From positions 2,669,208-2,733,207 of the forward strand of contig NC_082619.1 of assembly GCF_030936135.1 (NCBI RefSeq): a stretch of 64,000 nt of DNA, read 5' to 3'. Below are positions 46,520 to 58,980 of this stretch, piece by piece (within the stretch, counting starts at the first letter, position 1; each line of letters opens with the position of its first letter). This DNA comes from Gavia stellata. Lineage: Eukaryota; Chordata; Aves; Gaviiformes; Gaviidae. The position numbers and the translations under genes are program-made. The notes under the pieces were generated by a model. It made no database searches. It saw only the letters and a list, made by a program, of their open reading frames with translations, and was not told the DNA's origin.

Positions 46520-49500
46520 ATGGCAGAGAAGGGTATGGATCCCGCGTGTGTCTCCATTGCCCTGGAGGACACGGTGTGCCATACCAGCCCCCCAGATGCC
46601 CCTCTCCTCACCACCCACTTGAAGAAGGTGGAGAACCACATCACAGAGGCCCAGAGGTTTTCCCACCTCCCGAAGCGCTCGGCCGTCAACATTGAGTTCA
46701 TCGACCTGTCCTACTCTGTGCGTGAAGGCTCCTGGTGGAAGAAGAGAGGTAGGAACTGCCGGCTGGGGAAGGGCAGGGGAGGGGAGAGGAGCTGCAGGGC
46801 TATTGCACCCCCCTCCTGTTCAGTATGCCTTGATCTCACCCAGGTCCCCAGCATCTCCCTCTGTGCTGGATTCATCGCTTCTCTGCCAATTCCTGCTCCA
46901 GGCAGCCCCAGCCTCTGCAAGCACAGAGTGCCTCAGCTCTCTGCCTGCCGGCGGGAGCTTACCTCAATGTGTGGCAGTGGGGCTGCACACAGGGAGCCAC
47001 AGTGGCAGATGCTGGAGCCACTTGCCCCACGCTCGCTCTGCTGTCCCCTACAGCAGTGGGGGCTGGCTGGGTGGTTGGGCTGTCCGGCCCCATGGTCTGT
47101 CCGAGCGTCATGTGCTGTTTGCAGCCATGCTGTGGCTGGCTGTCCTTGCTGGGTGCCCATGGGTGGAGGGCAGGCTCGTGTCCCACAGCAGTTGCTGCGT
47201 ACCTCTGCTGCGCAATGCCAGAGGAAAGGAGATCGCATCCCAGGGAAGCCTTTGGCCAGGAAAGCCTCTAGCTAGGGCTGCGGGGCGGAGATGGGGCAAA
47301 TTTCCTGGTTCAGGGGCAGCCAGGATGGATTGGTTTCCCCAGCACTGTTGTTTGGGGTATGACGGCTGTGTGTGATGTGCTGACAGCAGAGGAGCCCAAC
47401 GGGTGCCCCAGCTCAGAGCCTGGCGAGGAGAATATGTGTGATTTGCAGGGGATTTCCTCTCCAGCAGCTCCCTGTGCAGCTGAGACCACAGTCCCCTTTC
47501 CTGTGTGTGACTCTGGCCAAGAGCTCAGGGAGGGGAGAGGGGAGGCAGATGGCAGCTGGTGGGCGGTAGTCTGCTTTAATTAGCTCTCTCAGTTAATGGG
47601 ACGCCAATCAGGCAGCCCCATGAGATGGAGGGGGAGCTGATCTGCAGAAGCTGAAGGCAGGCAGGGATGAGCAGGGGCCTGGGGTGAGCAGACCAAGGGT
47701 GCAAGGCTGCTCAGTGGGGTGGCCTGCCAGCCAGGAGCTCTGGATGAGGTCTCTGACACTGTCCCCAACCAGGTTCTGCAGCTAGGGAAACTGAGGCACT
47801 GAAAGACAGTGGGACCAGCCCTGACATCCCATGGGATGAGGTCTGCCTGTTTGTCTGGGATGCTGAGGAAGCATCTGGGAAGCTGAGGAAGCTGAGGATG
47901 CAGGAGGAGCCATGGCACAACCACGGGTTCCCCAGGGCAGAGTGTGCTGTAGCACCCAGGAGTCGTGAGGACCAGCTGCTTGCCAGTGGGCCAGTGCCCT
48001 GCAGGGAGGGAGGGGGAAAGGCTCGGGCAGCTGAACTGGAGAGGAGCGTGCCGAGGGGTGCTGGAATCTCGGGGTGGCAGTGGGAGGGACTCTCCTCTCC
48101 CCAGGCCAGGTGCAGGTGGAGGAGCTGGCAGGGAGCTCCCGCTGCCTTTGGCCGCAGCCCCCAGCATCCGTCCGCCCCGCTCTACTGAAGCAGGAGGTTA
48201 CTGGCAGTCAATGAACGCAAGTAACCGCTGCGCAAGCTGCAGTGGCGCCGACGTGAGCAGCATGCGCGGTGCTGGAGCCATGTGTGTGGTGCCGGGATGC
48301 GTTGGGGGGGCTGCCGGGCATGCTCGCTCTGCTGTAGTCATGCACAGCCCCCTGCCCTCCCCTCCCAGCCCTCCCTGCCCCTCTGCCAGTGGGGCCAGCT
48401 CTTGGGTGCAGGGCGCCTGACTCGGAGGGGTGCAGAGGAGGAACCGGGAGCTTGTGGTGCCGGACGCCCTGTCCTGGGGATGGGCAAGCCAGAGGGGCTG
48501 CCCCCCTAGTGTGGTATCAGGACCGTGAGCTGGTCTGGCCCTGAGGCTTGTCCCAGCCTGTGGGCAGGGGATGGACGTGTTGCCCTCGCCCAACACCAGC
48601 TGCCACCACAGGGTGCATGGGGGGCAGATTTCCAGCGGGGAGATGCTCAGACCTGGTCCATAGTTCAGCACGGTCCTAGCACTCTGTATACCATTGCTTT
48701 TCTGCCAGGGCTGTGTTTTGGGGGCAGCTCCTGAAAGCCTGAGGCTGTGTCTGTTCCCTACTCCCAACACATCATGTTCCTTCTGCCAGAAAATGCTAAT
48801 CAGCTGCGTTTAAAGCAGAGATAATTCCAGGTCTGATTAGCAGTGGCTGCTGCCGGGTATCACAGCATGAATGCCAATGAAGGCAACAGCCAGGCATCCA
48901 GTGGGCTTGGGGACGCTGCCTGCCCCATGCTACCCTGCTTCTCGCTGCCCCTCTCCACTGGCCCTAGGGGCTGGGATCTGACAACATGCCCAGGACCAAT
49001 GTCACAACCTGGTAATCTTCCTCAGCAGCTACGTGCCCTGACCCAGGGATTTCCATGCTCTTTGCCATGATTCAGGGCATGTGCCTCTTCAGCACTGGAA
49101 ATTGGTGGGGCCAGCCAAGGACCAGGGTCAGGGATCATGCTGGAAATGACACCTGCTGCAGCTATAGCCCTGGTGATGCTGATGGAGACAGTCTCCAGGC
49201 ACATGCAGCTCCTGGCATGATGCATGGAGTTCCTGAGATCCTCCAGGTGCTGGGATGCTGTCGCAGTCCCTGTAGTGCTGCTGCTCTTGAAAGCCGAACC
49301 CATGCTGCTCTCCTTCCAGGGTACAAGACTCTCCTCAAATGCCTGTCAGGGAAGTTCTGCCAGCGGGAGCTCATTGGGATCATGGGACCCTCAGGTGCTG
49401 GGAAGTCCACACTCATGAACATCCTGGCTGGCTACAGGTGAGGCTGGGGGGAAGCCAGTGGGTCTGGAGCTGCAGGGCTGCGGGTCCTGTGCTACATCCC

Positions 49501-52500
49501 CCCACACCTCTTTCCTGCAGGGAGACCGGCATGAAGGGCCAGATCCTGGTGAATGGCCGGCCGCGGGACCTGCGTACCTTCCGCAAGATGTCCTGCTACA
49601 TCATGCAGGATGACATGCTCCTGCCACACCTCACCGTGCTGGAGGCTATGATGGTGAGCGATGCGGGAGCCAGGCAGCCTGCTGGGCTCTGTGGGGCGTC
49701 CTGCAGACTGTGTCCTTGGGCACTGAGCCCACACTGACATCGGGCATTTCCAAGGGCTCTGGGACACGGGAACAAAATCCTGCTGTTCTTGCTCCCTTCA
49801 TTCTGAGCCACCACTCCCAGACCTCAGCCTGGCAGGGCTAGGGCTAGGGTGCAGCCGATTCTGTTCCCTACATCTGACAGTCGTGTCTCCCTGCCCATCC
49901 TCTCCCTGCAGGTCTCTGCTAACCTGAAGCTGAGTGAGAAGCAGGAGGTGAAGAAAGAGCTGGTAAGTGCAGAGGAAGGTGGGCCCAGGCCCCCTCATCC
50001 CTTCCCAAGATAGGAACAGCAGGGAAAGGAGGGCCCTGAGGGGACCGGGGGATGCCAAGGGGCTCCCAGCAATGGAGCTCTGAAGGGAGGTGGCAGGGAT
50101 GGGGTGAGGGTCCATGGGAGCCCATGGTGAATGAGGCTGTCTCACAGGTGAACGAGATCCTGACGGCCCTGGGGCTGCTGGAGTGCTCCTACACCCGCAC
50201 CATCTCGCTGTCAGGGGGCCAGCGCAAGCGCCTGGCCATTGCCCTGGAGCTGGTGAACAATCCTCCGGTCATGTTCTTCGATGAGCCCACGAGGTGAGGC
50301 TGCAGGGGCCGGGGCTCCCTGGCACTGCCTGCCCAGCTGGGCTTCCCCTGCCGGGGACACCGGGGTGGCCGGCACCCTCTGGAGCACAGCAGGGCTGCGA
50401 GACCTGGGGGTGGGATATGACTGTGCCCAGCAGGGCTCCAAGAGGGCTGGGGCATGGCAGGGCTGGGGCTGCAAAGGGATGCTCTGCTCCATCGACCTGA
50501 GAGGAGGGTGCCCACAAGGGGAGGCAAGTGGGGGGCATCTTTAGGATGTACTTCTCCCCCTCTCAACTCTCCCCTTCTTTCTCTGCTGTCTCTTTCTCCT
50601 CCACCCCATCCTGCGTGGCCACAGCGGTCTGGACAGTGCCTCCTGCTTCCAGGTGGTTTCCCTGATGCGATCCCTGGCTCAGGGTGGGCGCACCATCATC
50701 TGCACCATCCACCAGCCCAGCGCCAAGCTCTTTGAGATGTTCGACAAGGTTTGGGCTGGGCTAGGACACAGTACTCTTCAGGGTTGCAGGGTCCCTCTGG
50801 TCCCAAGACCCAGGAGAGAGGTCATGGGAGGGATGGGCTGCAGGCATTTGACCTGGGGCTTGTGTGGCACACAGCCCTGATGGCCGGGGTCCAGCAAGGG
50901 TGCCCTGTGTCACCCTAGGCCAGGGAGGGGGGTAGGAGCAGGCGACAGTGCCCTTGGCTGCTCTGCACCTGCCATAACCTGGCTTTTTCTTCCAGCTGTA
51001 CATCCTGAGCCAGGGCCAGTGCATCTTCAAAGGCGTCGTGACCAACCTCATCCCCTACCTGAAGGGTCTTGGCCTCCACTGCCCCACATACCACAACCCT
51101 GCTGACTTCAGTGAGTGCCCCTGCCCCAGCTGGGGCCGTGGTGAGGAGCAGAGGGTGGCAAGGTGCAGACCCAGCGCCCAAGCCCTAGGGGCTGCCCGGC
51201 ATTGCCCCAGGTTGCCCAGGGAGCAGGGCTGTTCGTGCCCTTCCCATCAGGTGCTGGCTGGGCAGTGCTGCTGTGTGGTGGGGTGGAGGCTGTGCTGGGC
51301 TCTCACCCCCCTGCCCCACGGGGTCATGGCCTGAGCAGGCCAAGCAAAGTGATGGCAAGGGCTGGCTCAGCACCTCTCAGCGGTCCTGTCCTCCTCCACA
51401 GTAATCGAGGTGGCCTCAGGAGAGTACGGGGACCTCAACCCTGTCCTGTTCCGCGCCGTCCAGAATGGCATGTGCACCATGGCCGAGAAGAAGAGCAGCC
51501 CCAACAAGGCAGATCCATCATGCCCGGCACACTGTGTGACGGTGAGTGGGGATGAGAGGAGCCTCCTGTGGTGACGGCGAGTGGCAGGTAATGGGGTGCC
51601 CACCCAGGGACACCTCAGTCCCCCCTGCCCCATAGTGCATGGATGTTCTGTGATGCCTGGAGCCCCTTGGACACGGTGGGGAGCATGGAGGTGTTCAGCC
51701 AGCCTTTGCTTGTCTTGACCAACAGCTCTGTGCTTGCAGCTGGCCTGTTCTCACCAGGGGTGCTCTCAAGGGACACCCTGGGAGCGTTTGGGTGCCGTCC
51801 TAGTAGGGAGCCCATGTTGTGAACTTGACCCATGTCCCTGACTTGTCCGTGGTCTTGCAGGATGTGGACCACATCGAGAGCCACACGTTTGCCACCAGCA
51901 CTTCAACCCAGTTCTGCATCCTCTTCAAGAGAACCTTTATCTGCATCCTAAGGGACACGGTGAGGGCAGGGGAGGCTGGGCCAGGGCTGAGGGGATGGGA
52001 CCTGTTGGTCACTGGGGGCAGGCAGAGACAGAAGTTGAATGGGGTCTGGAGTGGGGCTCACCCCTGAGGAGAAGGCAGGCTGTCCTCTGCTCCCCTCGGA
52101 TGCCCATGGGATGCGGCCCTGCCTCACTGAGCCCCTGTACCCTCTCTACCTGCAGGTACTGACCCACCTGCGGTTCATGTCCCACATCTGCATCGGGGTG
52201 CTGATCGGGCTGCTGTACCTACACATTGGCAATGATGCGGGCAAAGTCTTCAACAACACTGGCTTTCTCTTCTTCTCCATGCTCTTCCTCATGTTTGCTG
52301 CACTGATGCCCACTATCCTCACCTGTAAGGAGCTCCTTCCCCCAACACCCATTCACTGCTCCCAACCCTTGGGACAGAGGGGGGTTCTTCAGCGATGTGG
52401 GAGTGTCTGCTGGGCAGTGTATGGTGGAGCCAGATGAATTGGACAAAAGAGGGGAAATAAGAGAGGAGAAGAAAAAAAATTCAAACGAAGAAGAGGGGGA

Positions 52501-53983
52501 AAACTTCTGTTTGGGTATATTGCAGTTTTGCCCTTTATTTAATGTTTGGCTATAATGTACTTGCTGGCTCAAAGCAAAATACTGGAATTTTTTTTTTTTT
52601 TTTTTCTGAGAAGATGTCTGTAAAGCTGTGTTTTCAGCTGTTTCACCTCTCTTTCACTTCCTCAAAAAGTTTGCCTAAAAACCCCCAGCTGAGCCAACTT
52701 TTCCATGCAGAAAGTTCCCACATCAGTCACTGATTTTTTTTTTGTCCCTGGTGAAGATTTGAGCACCCACTCGTGACGCAGGCAGGAGGCTGCCTGGTGC
52801 TCTGTGCTGGGGCAGCATCACATCTGCCTGCACCGGGGCAAGTGGGAGTCGGGTCTGGAGCAGCCCAGGCCAGGGCACTGCTGGCTGCTAACTCCTTGTT
52901 TCTTTGCAGTCCCCCAGGAGATGTCTGTATTCCTGCGAGAGCACTTGAACTACTGGTACAGCCTGAAAGCCTATTATCTGGCAAAGACCATGGCGGATGT
53001 GCCCTTCCAGGTGAGCTTTCGGCTGGACTAAAGCGTGGCCCTGATGCTGATGTGCCTTCCGAGGCACAGCCAACTGCCCAGCTACCCCAACACCCCAGGC
53101 TGGCCTTTGAGGGGTCCCTGTGGCCTTCCATCCCTCAGGTAGGGTCTGTGGGGTGAGGATGGCCATGGGTCTAGCAGAGTGGTCTCTTTGCTTGCCCCTC
53201 TCCAGGTGATCTGCCCCATCGCATACTGCAGCATCGTGTACTGGATGACAGGTCAGCCGCCCGAAGCCACACGCTTCCTCCTCTTCTCTGCCTTGGCCAC
53301 CGCCACTGCCCTGGTGGCCCAGTCCCTCGGACTTCTCATCGGAGCGGCTTCCACTTCCCTACAGGTCAGACAGGGCCCCGGCTTTGCCTGTTACGTGGAG
53401 ACGGGGGGAGAGTTGCAGGGGGTCTCACGACAAGGAGGGACGTGTTGCCTATAGGCAGGCATGTGAGTGCCACAGGCGGTGTACCCGGGGACAGGGACAT
53501 GACAGCCAGTGGCCTCTGTTCCCCAGGTGGCCACCTTTGTGGGACCCGTCACTGCCATCCCCGTCCTGCTCTTCTCGGGCTTCTTCGTCAGCTTCAAGAC
53601 CATCCCCACGTATCTGCAGTGGAGCTCCTACGTCTCCTATGTCAGGTGGGACCCCGTGCTCTGGCCAGAAGCTCCCTGCCCTGGGCTCCCATGGGCTGGG
53701 GAGAGAATGGGGCTGCCTGGGGGCACACGGTGACTCTTGGGGTGTGCTCTGCCCTAGGTATGGCTTCGAGGGCGTCATTCTCACCATCTATGCCATGGAG
53801 CGTGAGGACCTGGAGTGCCTCGAGGACTTCTGCCCTTTCCAAAAACCCATCAAAATCCTGCAGGAGCTGGATGTGGAGGAGGCCAAGCTCTACCTGGACT
53901 TCCTCATCCTGGGCATCTTCTTTGTCATCCTGCGGCTCCTGGCTTACCTGGTCCTCAGGTACAAAGTCAAGTCAGAGAGATAA
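46520..53983 (+). CDS. ABCG4: ABCG4, ATP-binding cassette half-transporter, complete
   Basis: Fourteen coding exons: 46520-46748, 49320-49437, 49521-49653, 49912-49962, 50148-50293, 50625-50748, 50996-51110, 51402-51541, 51861-51959, 52156-52324, 52910-53010, 53206-53364, 53527-53645 and 53758-53983. They sum to 1929 nt, or 642 codons plus TAA; human is 646 aa. All junctions keep frame. The N-terminal nucleotide-binding domain has Walker [10 protein letters not shown] (99-107), signature LSGGQ (198-202), Walker B VMFFDE (218-223) and the H-loop His 255 (TIHQPS). The C-terminal half has about six membrane spans with near-human wording ([20 protein letters not shown]). ABCG4 works as a dimer, alone or with ABCG1, and moves sterols to lipoprotein acceptors, mainly in neural and haematopoietic progenitor cells. 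ABCG1 is the alternative, but the N-terminus ([20 protein letters not shown]) and the HINFP/NLRX1 neighbours fit ABCG4. No defects were seen. Confidence 0.98.
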
Positions 53984-56900
53984 AGGGGCCGTGGGGCCCC
54001 GATGCTGTTCCCGGGCCTGGCCTGCCGTAAGAGACGGTTCTGCAGATGGACACAGTGCTCCTAGCAGGTCATGGACTGCGGTGGAGGCGTTGGTAGGTGC
54101 CAGCCAGGCCTGGCTCAGTCGAGAAGGGTTTTGAGACATCTCGGAACTGTTTTAACCTTTCCACACACTCTTCATTGCAAAAGTTTTGTACAGCCCTGGC
54201 ATGTGCCACCCTCTCCCCCAGGACTGCCGAACCCCACGGAGCTTCGACCCCCTCTTGTCGCCCCTGCCCGGCACTGCCCTTCTCCACCAAACACATTGGG
54301 ACACCGGGGACAGTCCCGCGGAGGAAGCTGTCTGCCGAGCAAGGCCGAGAGGGGCCGGCTGCTCTGGGCAGCAGGGGAGCGGCACCCTGGGGCTGCCTGA
54401 TCCTGGGGCTGAAGCCGGGAAGAGACACCTGCAGAGCATGGATCGATAGTGCAGCACATAGCCCCGTTGCTCGCCCTGGCCAGCAGCATGTGTGTCAGTG
54501 CTAAGAAGAGCCCGAAGATGCATTAGGCCAGGTTGCACAAGGCTTTAGTGTTGCCTGTTGCCGTAGCCACAGAAATTGCTGCATCCCCTTTTTCTTTCTG
54601 CATAAACCCCCGCCTCTGTTTTTTTCCCCCCCTTTTTTCTTTTCTTTCTTTTTTTATAAATGCCACTGCTTCCCAGTCTGCATGGAGGGGAAAGGGAGCC
54701 AGCAGGCAGAGAAGGACTTGGGGCTCTGTCTCAGACTTCTGCTCGGATGCCATCGTCAGAGATGGGATCTTCAAACCTGGGGATGTGGCAGGGTCTGTGG
54801 GAATGGGACAGTATTCTCAGACCTTAGGGAGTCTCACGTTCAGTCCCTGTTGTCTTTGGGGTCTGAGCCAAGAGGATAAAATCAATCAACGTGGAGAGAA
54901 ATGACTGGTCCCTTCAAGTGCTGCATGGAGTGGGGAGGATTTAAGTTCCCACACCCTGCCAGTGCCAGGCGGCTGAAAAGCAGGGCTGGGCTCAGCCGTG
55001 CCATTGCTGGATCCTCTACTGCAGGAGAAGAGCTGGCCCTGAGTCCTTCCCTTGCACCGTCTCACTCCTCGCTCCTCTTCCCCCAGCACAGCTGTGGCTG
55101 TCTCAGCAGAACAGGGAGGACGAGCCTTGCTCAGCACTGTCTGTGCAAGGAGGGGATGCCGGCCCCAGGGACGCCTGGCCTCATCACAGTGCAAACCTCC
55201 CAGGTAACACTGTGCAGAAGGGAGTCCCAGCAGTGCCAGAACTGGAAAGCAGGTGAGATCTTGGAGCATTTTTTTTTTTTTGCATTGGGCGACACTGACA
55301 CTGGGAAGGGCTTTGCACTTTGTGACTGGTATCAGGACAAGGTCCCTTTTGGCAAGCATCTCTGGTGGTTCCTCCAAAGTCACCTGCCTCTCCACGCCCC
55401 TTGCAGAGGGAAGGCATTTCGGCACCTTGCTGGCTCTCCAAAGGAACAGATCTGAGACCAGAACTGGTGGGGCATCTGCACACGCTGCTGTGCTGGGAGC
55501 ACAGCACGCCGCTTAGCCACAGAGCACAGGCCTGTCTCTGTGGGTGTGCTGGCACCGGTGTCATGGGGCTGCACTGGTCACCCACCCACATGGGAACCCA
55601 CTGCTTTTTAGTGAGCACAGACATGGGGAAGGCAGCTCTGCCCCATCCTGGCATGCTGGGCCCTGGTTCAAGTGCCGTCTGTGAGATGCTGCTGCCGGCA
55701 TGCTCTGAGCAGCAGGGGATTGCAGGGCAAATGCCAGATTTCAGCAAAATCCTTGAGACTGTGCTTTTACTGGCTCATGTTGGGACTGCTCCACACAGCA
55801 GGCTCTGGCTGGCCTGCAGGTGGACGGCAGACGTGTGGCAGCAGTGATGCTGGGCACTCAGCAAGGTTGGGTTTCCCCTGCCTGGACAGCATCGCTGAGA
55901 GGAGCTGGTAGCCATGGGGCTCTCCTGCACAGAGGATCTGGAAGCAGGACATGCTCTGATGCCCTTTCCATGCTGAGCATTGGGGTTTTCCCCAGGGGCT
56001 CTTTTCTGACTTACTGCTGTCCCTCACAAATTTCCCCTCCGCTCCTGGATCCTCCTTCACTGCCAGCCCTGTGCCATGCTCTGCAATGGAGCCATGCCAG
56101 CTTGGGGGCTGCAGTCTCCTGGGCACAATGCTGCCAACTGCAGCTGCAGGGACACGGTCGAATGGGGAACGGTCCCCATGTCTGCTCCACAGAGCAGACT
56201 TGGGGATGGTGGATGGATGGGCCAGGAGCCAGGGGGATGGTGGAGCTGCAGGCTGTCACCCTTCTCCATCTCACTGTCTGTGGGGCTGATGGGACCAGTG
56301 CCCCACTTCTGTCCTGCCTCTGGGCTGTGGCTAGTTAAGCCTTGCCCAGTGCAGGGTGTGCACTGCTGGGCTGAGGGTTTTCCGCTGGCTGGATACCAAG
56401 TTGGCAGGAGGTGCCAACGGTGCAGCTTTGCACAGCTCCTGCCTCCTGCCCACTCCCTGGCAGCGCGGGCTCTTGTGATGGGTCCTGCTTCCTGCACGCT
56501 GGAGGAACTGCTCTCTGCACCCAGCACATGGTACCTCCTGGGACACCCCTGCGCCATTGCAGCCAGCGCCACCGCCACTCCCAGAAGGACCAGGACGAGA
56601 CGGACTAGTGATGGCCCGTGTGTGGAGCAGAGGGGGCTACCAGCAGGCACCCATGACTGCCACTGCCCATGTCCCCCACGCACAGGGATGCTGCAACAGA
56701 AGCCTTCGCTGGCCAGCCTCTGCTGCTTGCAGAGAAACCCCATGGGACAGGCTGCCTGAGCTTGGCGTGGCTGGAGGGAGACTGCCGGGCCAGGTGGCTC
56801 CACAGGTGGCTGCTCGGACCAGCCTGTCCGGGATGGGGCAGTTGGCAGCACGCCCAGGATCTCCAGGACAGTTCAGCACAGCCTGGGCCTCCTGTGCCGG

Positions 56901-58980
56901 TGAGTGCGCAGGTTGCAGAGTCCCAGCTGACCAGGTACACGGCCACTGCGGGGCAGGGGGCCGGGGTGAGCTCTGGAGGTAGAGGATGGCTTTGTACCTG
57001 AGCTGGGCAAGGGCGCTGGGGAGTGGGGGTTATGGGGCAGGTGCCCCTCATCCCCAGGGCAGCAGGAGACCTGAGGTGCCCTGGAGAAGGGCACTGGCAC
57101 TGCTGGCAGAGCCGGCAAATGGATGCGTTGGTACAAAGGGGCTGTAATGAGTTGAGGGTTCTAGGCACCCCGTGGCACAGAGGGCCTGGGTCTGGCAGAC
57201 CCTGCCCTAGGCAAAGGCACCCTCAGTGGTGCCCAGGGAGTGACCTGAGCTGAGGTGCCAGAACGGGGCTATCCGTTGCCCCTTCCCTCTCAGCAAGGAC
57301 AATCCCAGAGATGGTGGAAGGCACACAGAGAAATGCAAAGGGACTGAGCACGTTTGCACTGAGCCCCGCAGGCTGCGTGGCTGGGCTGAGCGCTTGGGGT
57401 TTATTGCCCCTCCACTGCCTGGGTGGCCCCCTGCCCCACAGGAGCAGGGTGAGAGGGGTTGTCTCTGCACTGGCACGGCAGAGGGATGGCATGCAGCCAC
57501 CCTGCTCTTGGGGGCCCTTAGTGGAGCAAGTCTGGGACACTCCAGCTCACTGGCTAGTGGACATCTCTCCGGGACGGTCTCTTCAGGGCAAGATAGGCAC
57601 CGAGCTGGGCTGTGGCAGGACACCTTGGCAATAACACTAGTCATTTTGTGGTGTGGGACCAGGGGTGCCCAGGCTGGGTCTTGCCTTGTCCTGAGTGGGT
57701 GGGGAACACCCATGTGCTGGGCTGGCATGCAGCAGTGAGGATGCACTTTATCAGAGCAGGGGAGTGGGGCTGTGGGTGCTTCTGTCTACGGGAATCCCAC
57801 CAGGGAACGCGTCTGGATAATCATGAGGAGTGTGATGGAGGAGAGCAGGCTTCTTCCCCCACACCTCCTCTCCCCTCCTGCCCCCTGCTTTTCCTTGCAA
57901 TGCACTTTGAATGGATGAGGATGTGGTTCAGGCCATGGCTCCAGCTCCCTGGGAGCACCAGTTGAACCTCAACCCATCTAAAACTGCTTCAGCCCCTTCG
58001 CCTGGCACCTTCAGCCCACAGGCCCGGTTGTATCAGGTACTGCCTCTCCCCCATGCGTGCTGTGAATGCAGGCAGGCAAGCAGGGGTATGGCCTCTCACC
58101 TCCACGCATGTCCAGGCCACCTTTGTCACATGCACAAGACGAGCAAATGCATCATCACCGGCTGGTGCTAGGGTTTGCTGGAGGAGAGACTGGGCTAGCG
58201 CAGGGAGGGGATGGGGCATCTCCCAGGGCTTCACCCCTCTCTCAAATCCGGCAATAAAACAGTGTTTCATTGTCACTGTGTGTGAACACCATTTGTCCTG
58301 TCCCTCTGCCACGGGACCTCCTGGTGCCACAGGCAGCCTGCGGCTGCCTGGGATCTCTTCGTGTGTCCCTGCCATGCTGGACCCTGTGGTTTTCCAGCCT
58401 TCACCTTGTCCACGTGTGCAGAGGAGGTTGTGCAGTGGGCTGCACGTGTGGTACAGGGCAGGGGTGGACCATGCAGAGAGGTGCACCTGCTGAAACCCGT
58501 GCTCCCACGTGGCCAGAGGTGAGCTGCTTTTTTCCTGGGACCCTTTGCCAAAGTAAGATGCAGATAACAGCTCGAAGGCCAAGGGAGTCTGCTCGCACAG
58601 CTGTAGCTCTGCTGTGCTAGCTGTGTGTGGGTGGCATTTGCCCACATCCTTCTGCCTTGCCGGGGGGAGGCTGCGAAGCGGGGCCCGGGCACCGCTGTCC
58701 ACAGCTGCAGCCTGGCAGGAACCAGGCAGGGTGGAGGTGAGCCCCTCGGCTCTGCGGGGAGCACAGGGCTCCTGGCAGGGCCCTGCTGGCTCTCTGGGCT
58801 GTGCCACGCATGCAGGTAAGTGCCCCGCAGGGACAGGGTGCCTGGGTCCCAGCTTGCTGCTGGTTCTTACCAGTGTCCGGAGGGCCCCAGGAGCTACTGA
58901 GCAGGTGGAGATGTTGCGGCTTATTTCAGTCGTTCTGAGATGCCAGCTGTACTTGTTGGATTTCACACATCAATAAAACT
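53984..58980 (+). other. Downstream of ABCG4, possible long 3' untranslated region or unassigned transcript
   Basis: No coding exon is recognised in about 5 kb. Plus-strand AATAAA signals occur at 58253-58258, with GT-rich sequence after it, and at 58972-58977. I found no AATAAA nearer to the ABCG4 stop. They may end a long ABCG4 3' untranslated region or another RNA. Confidence 0.35.
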
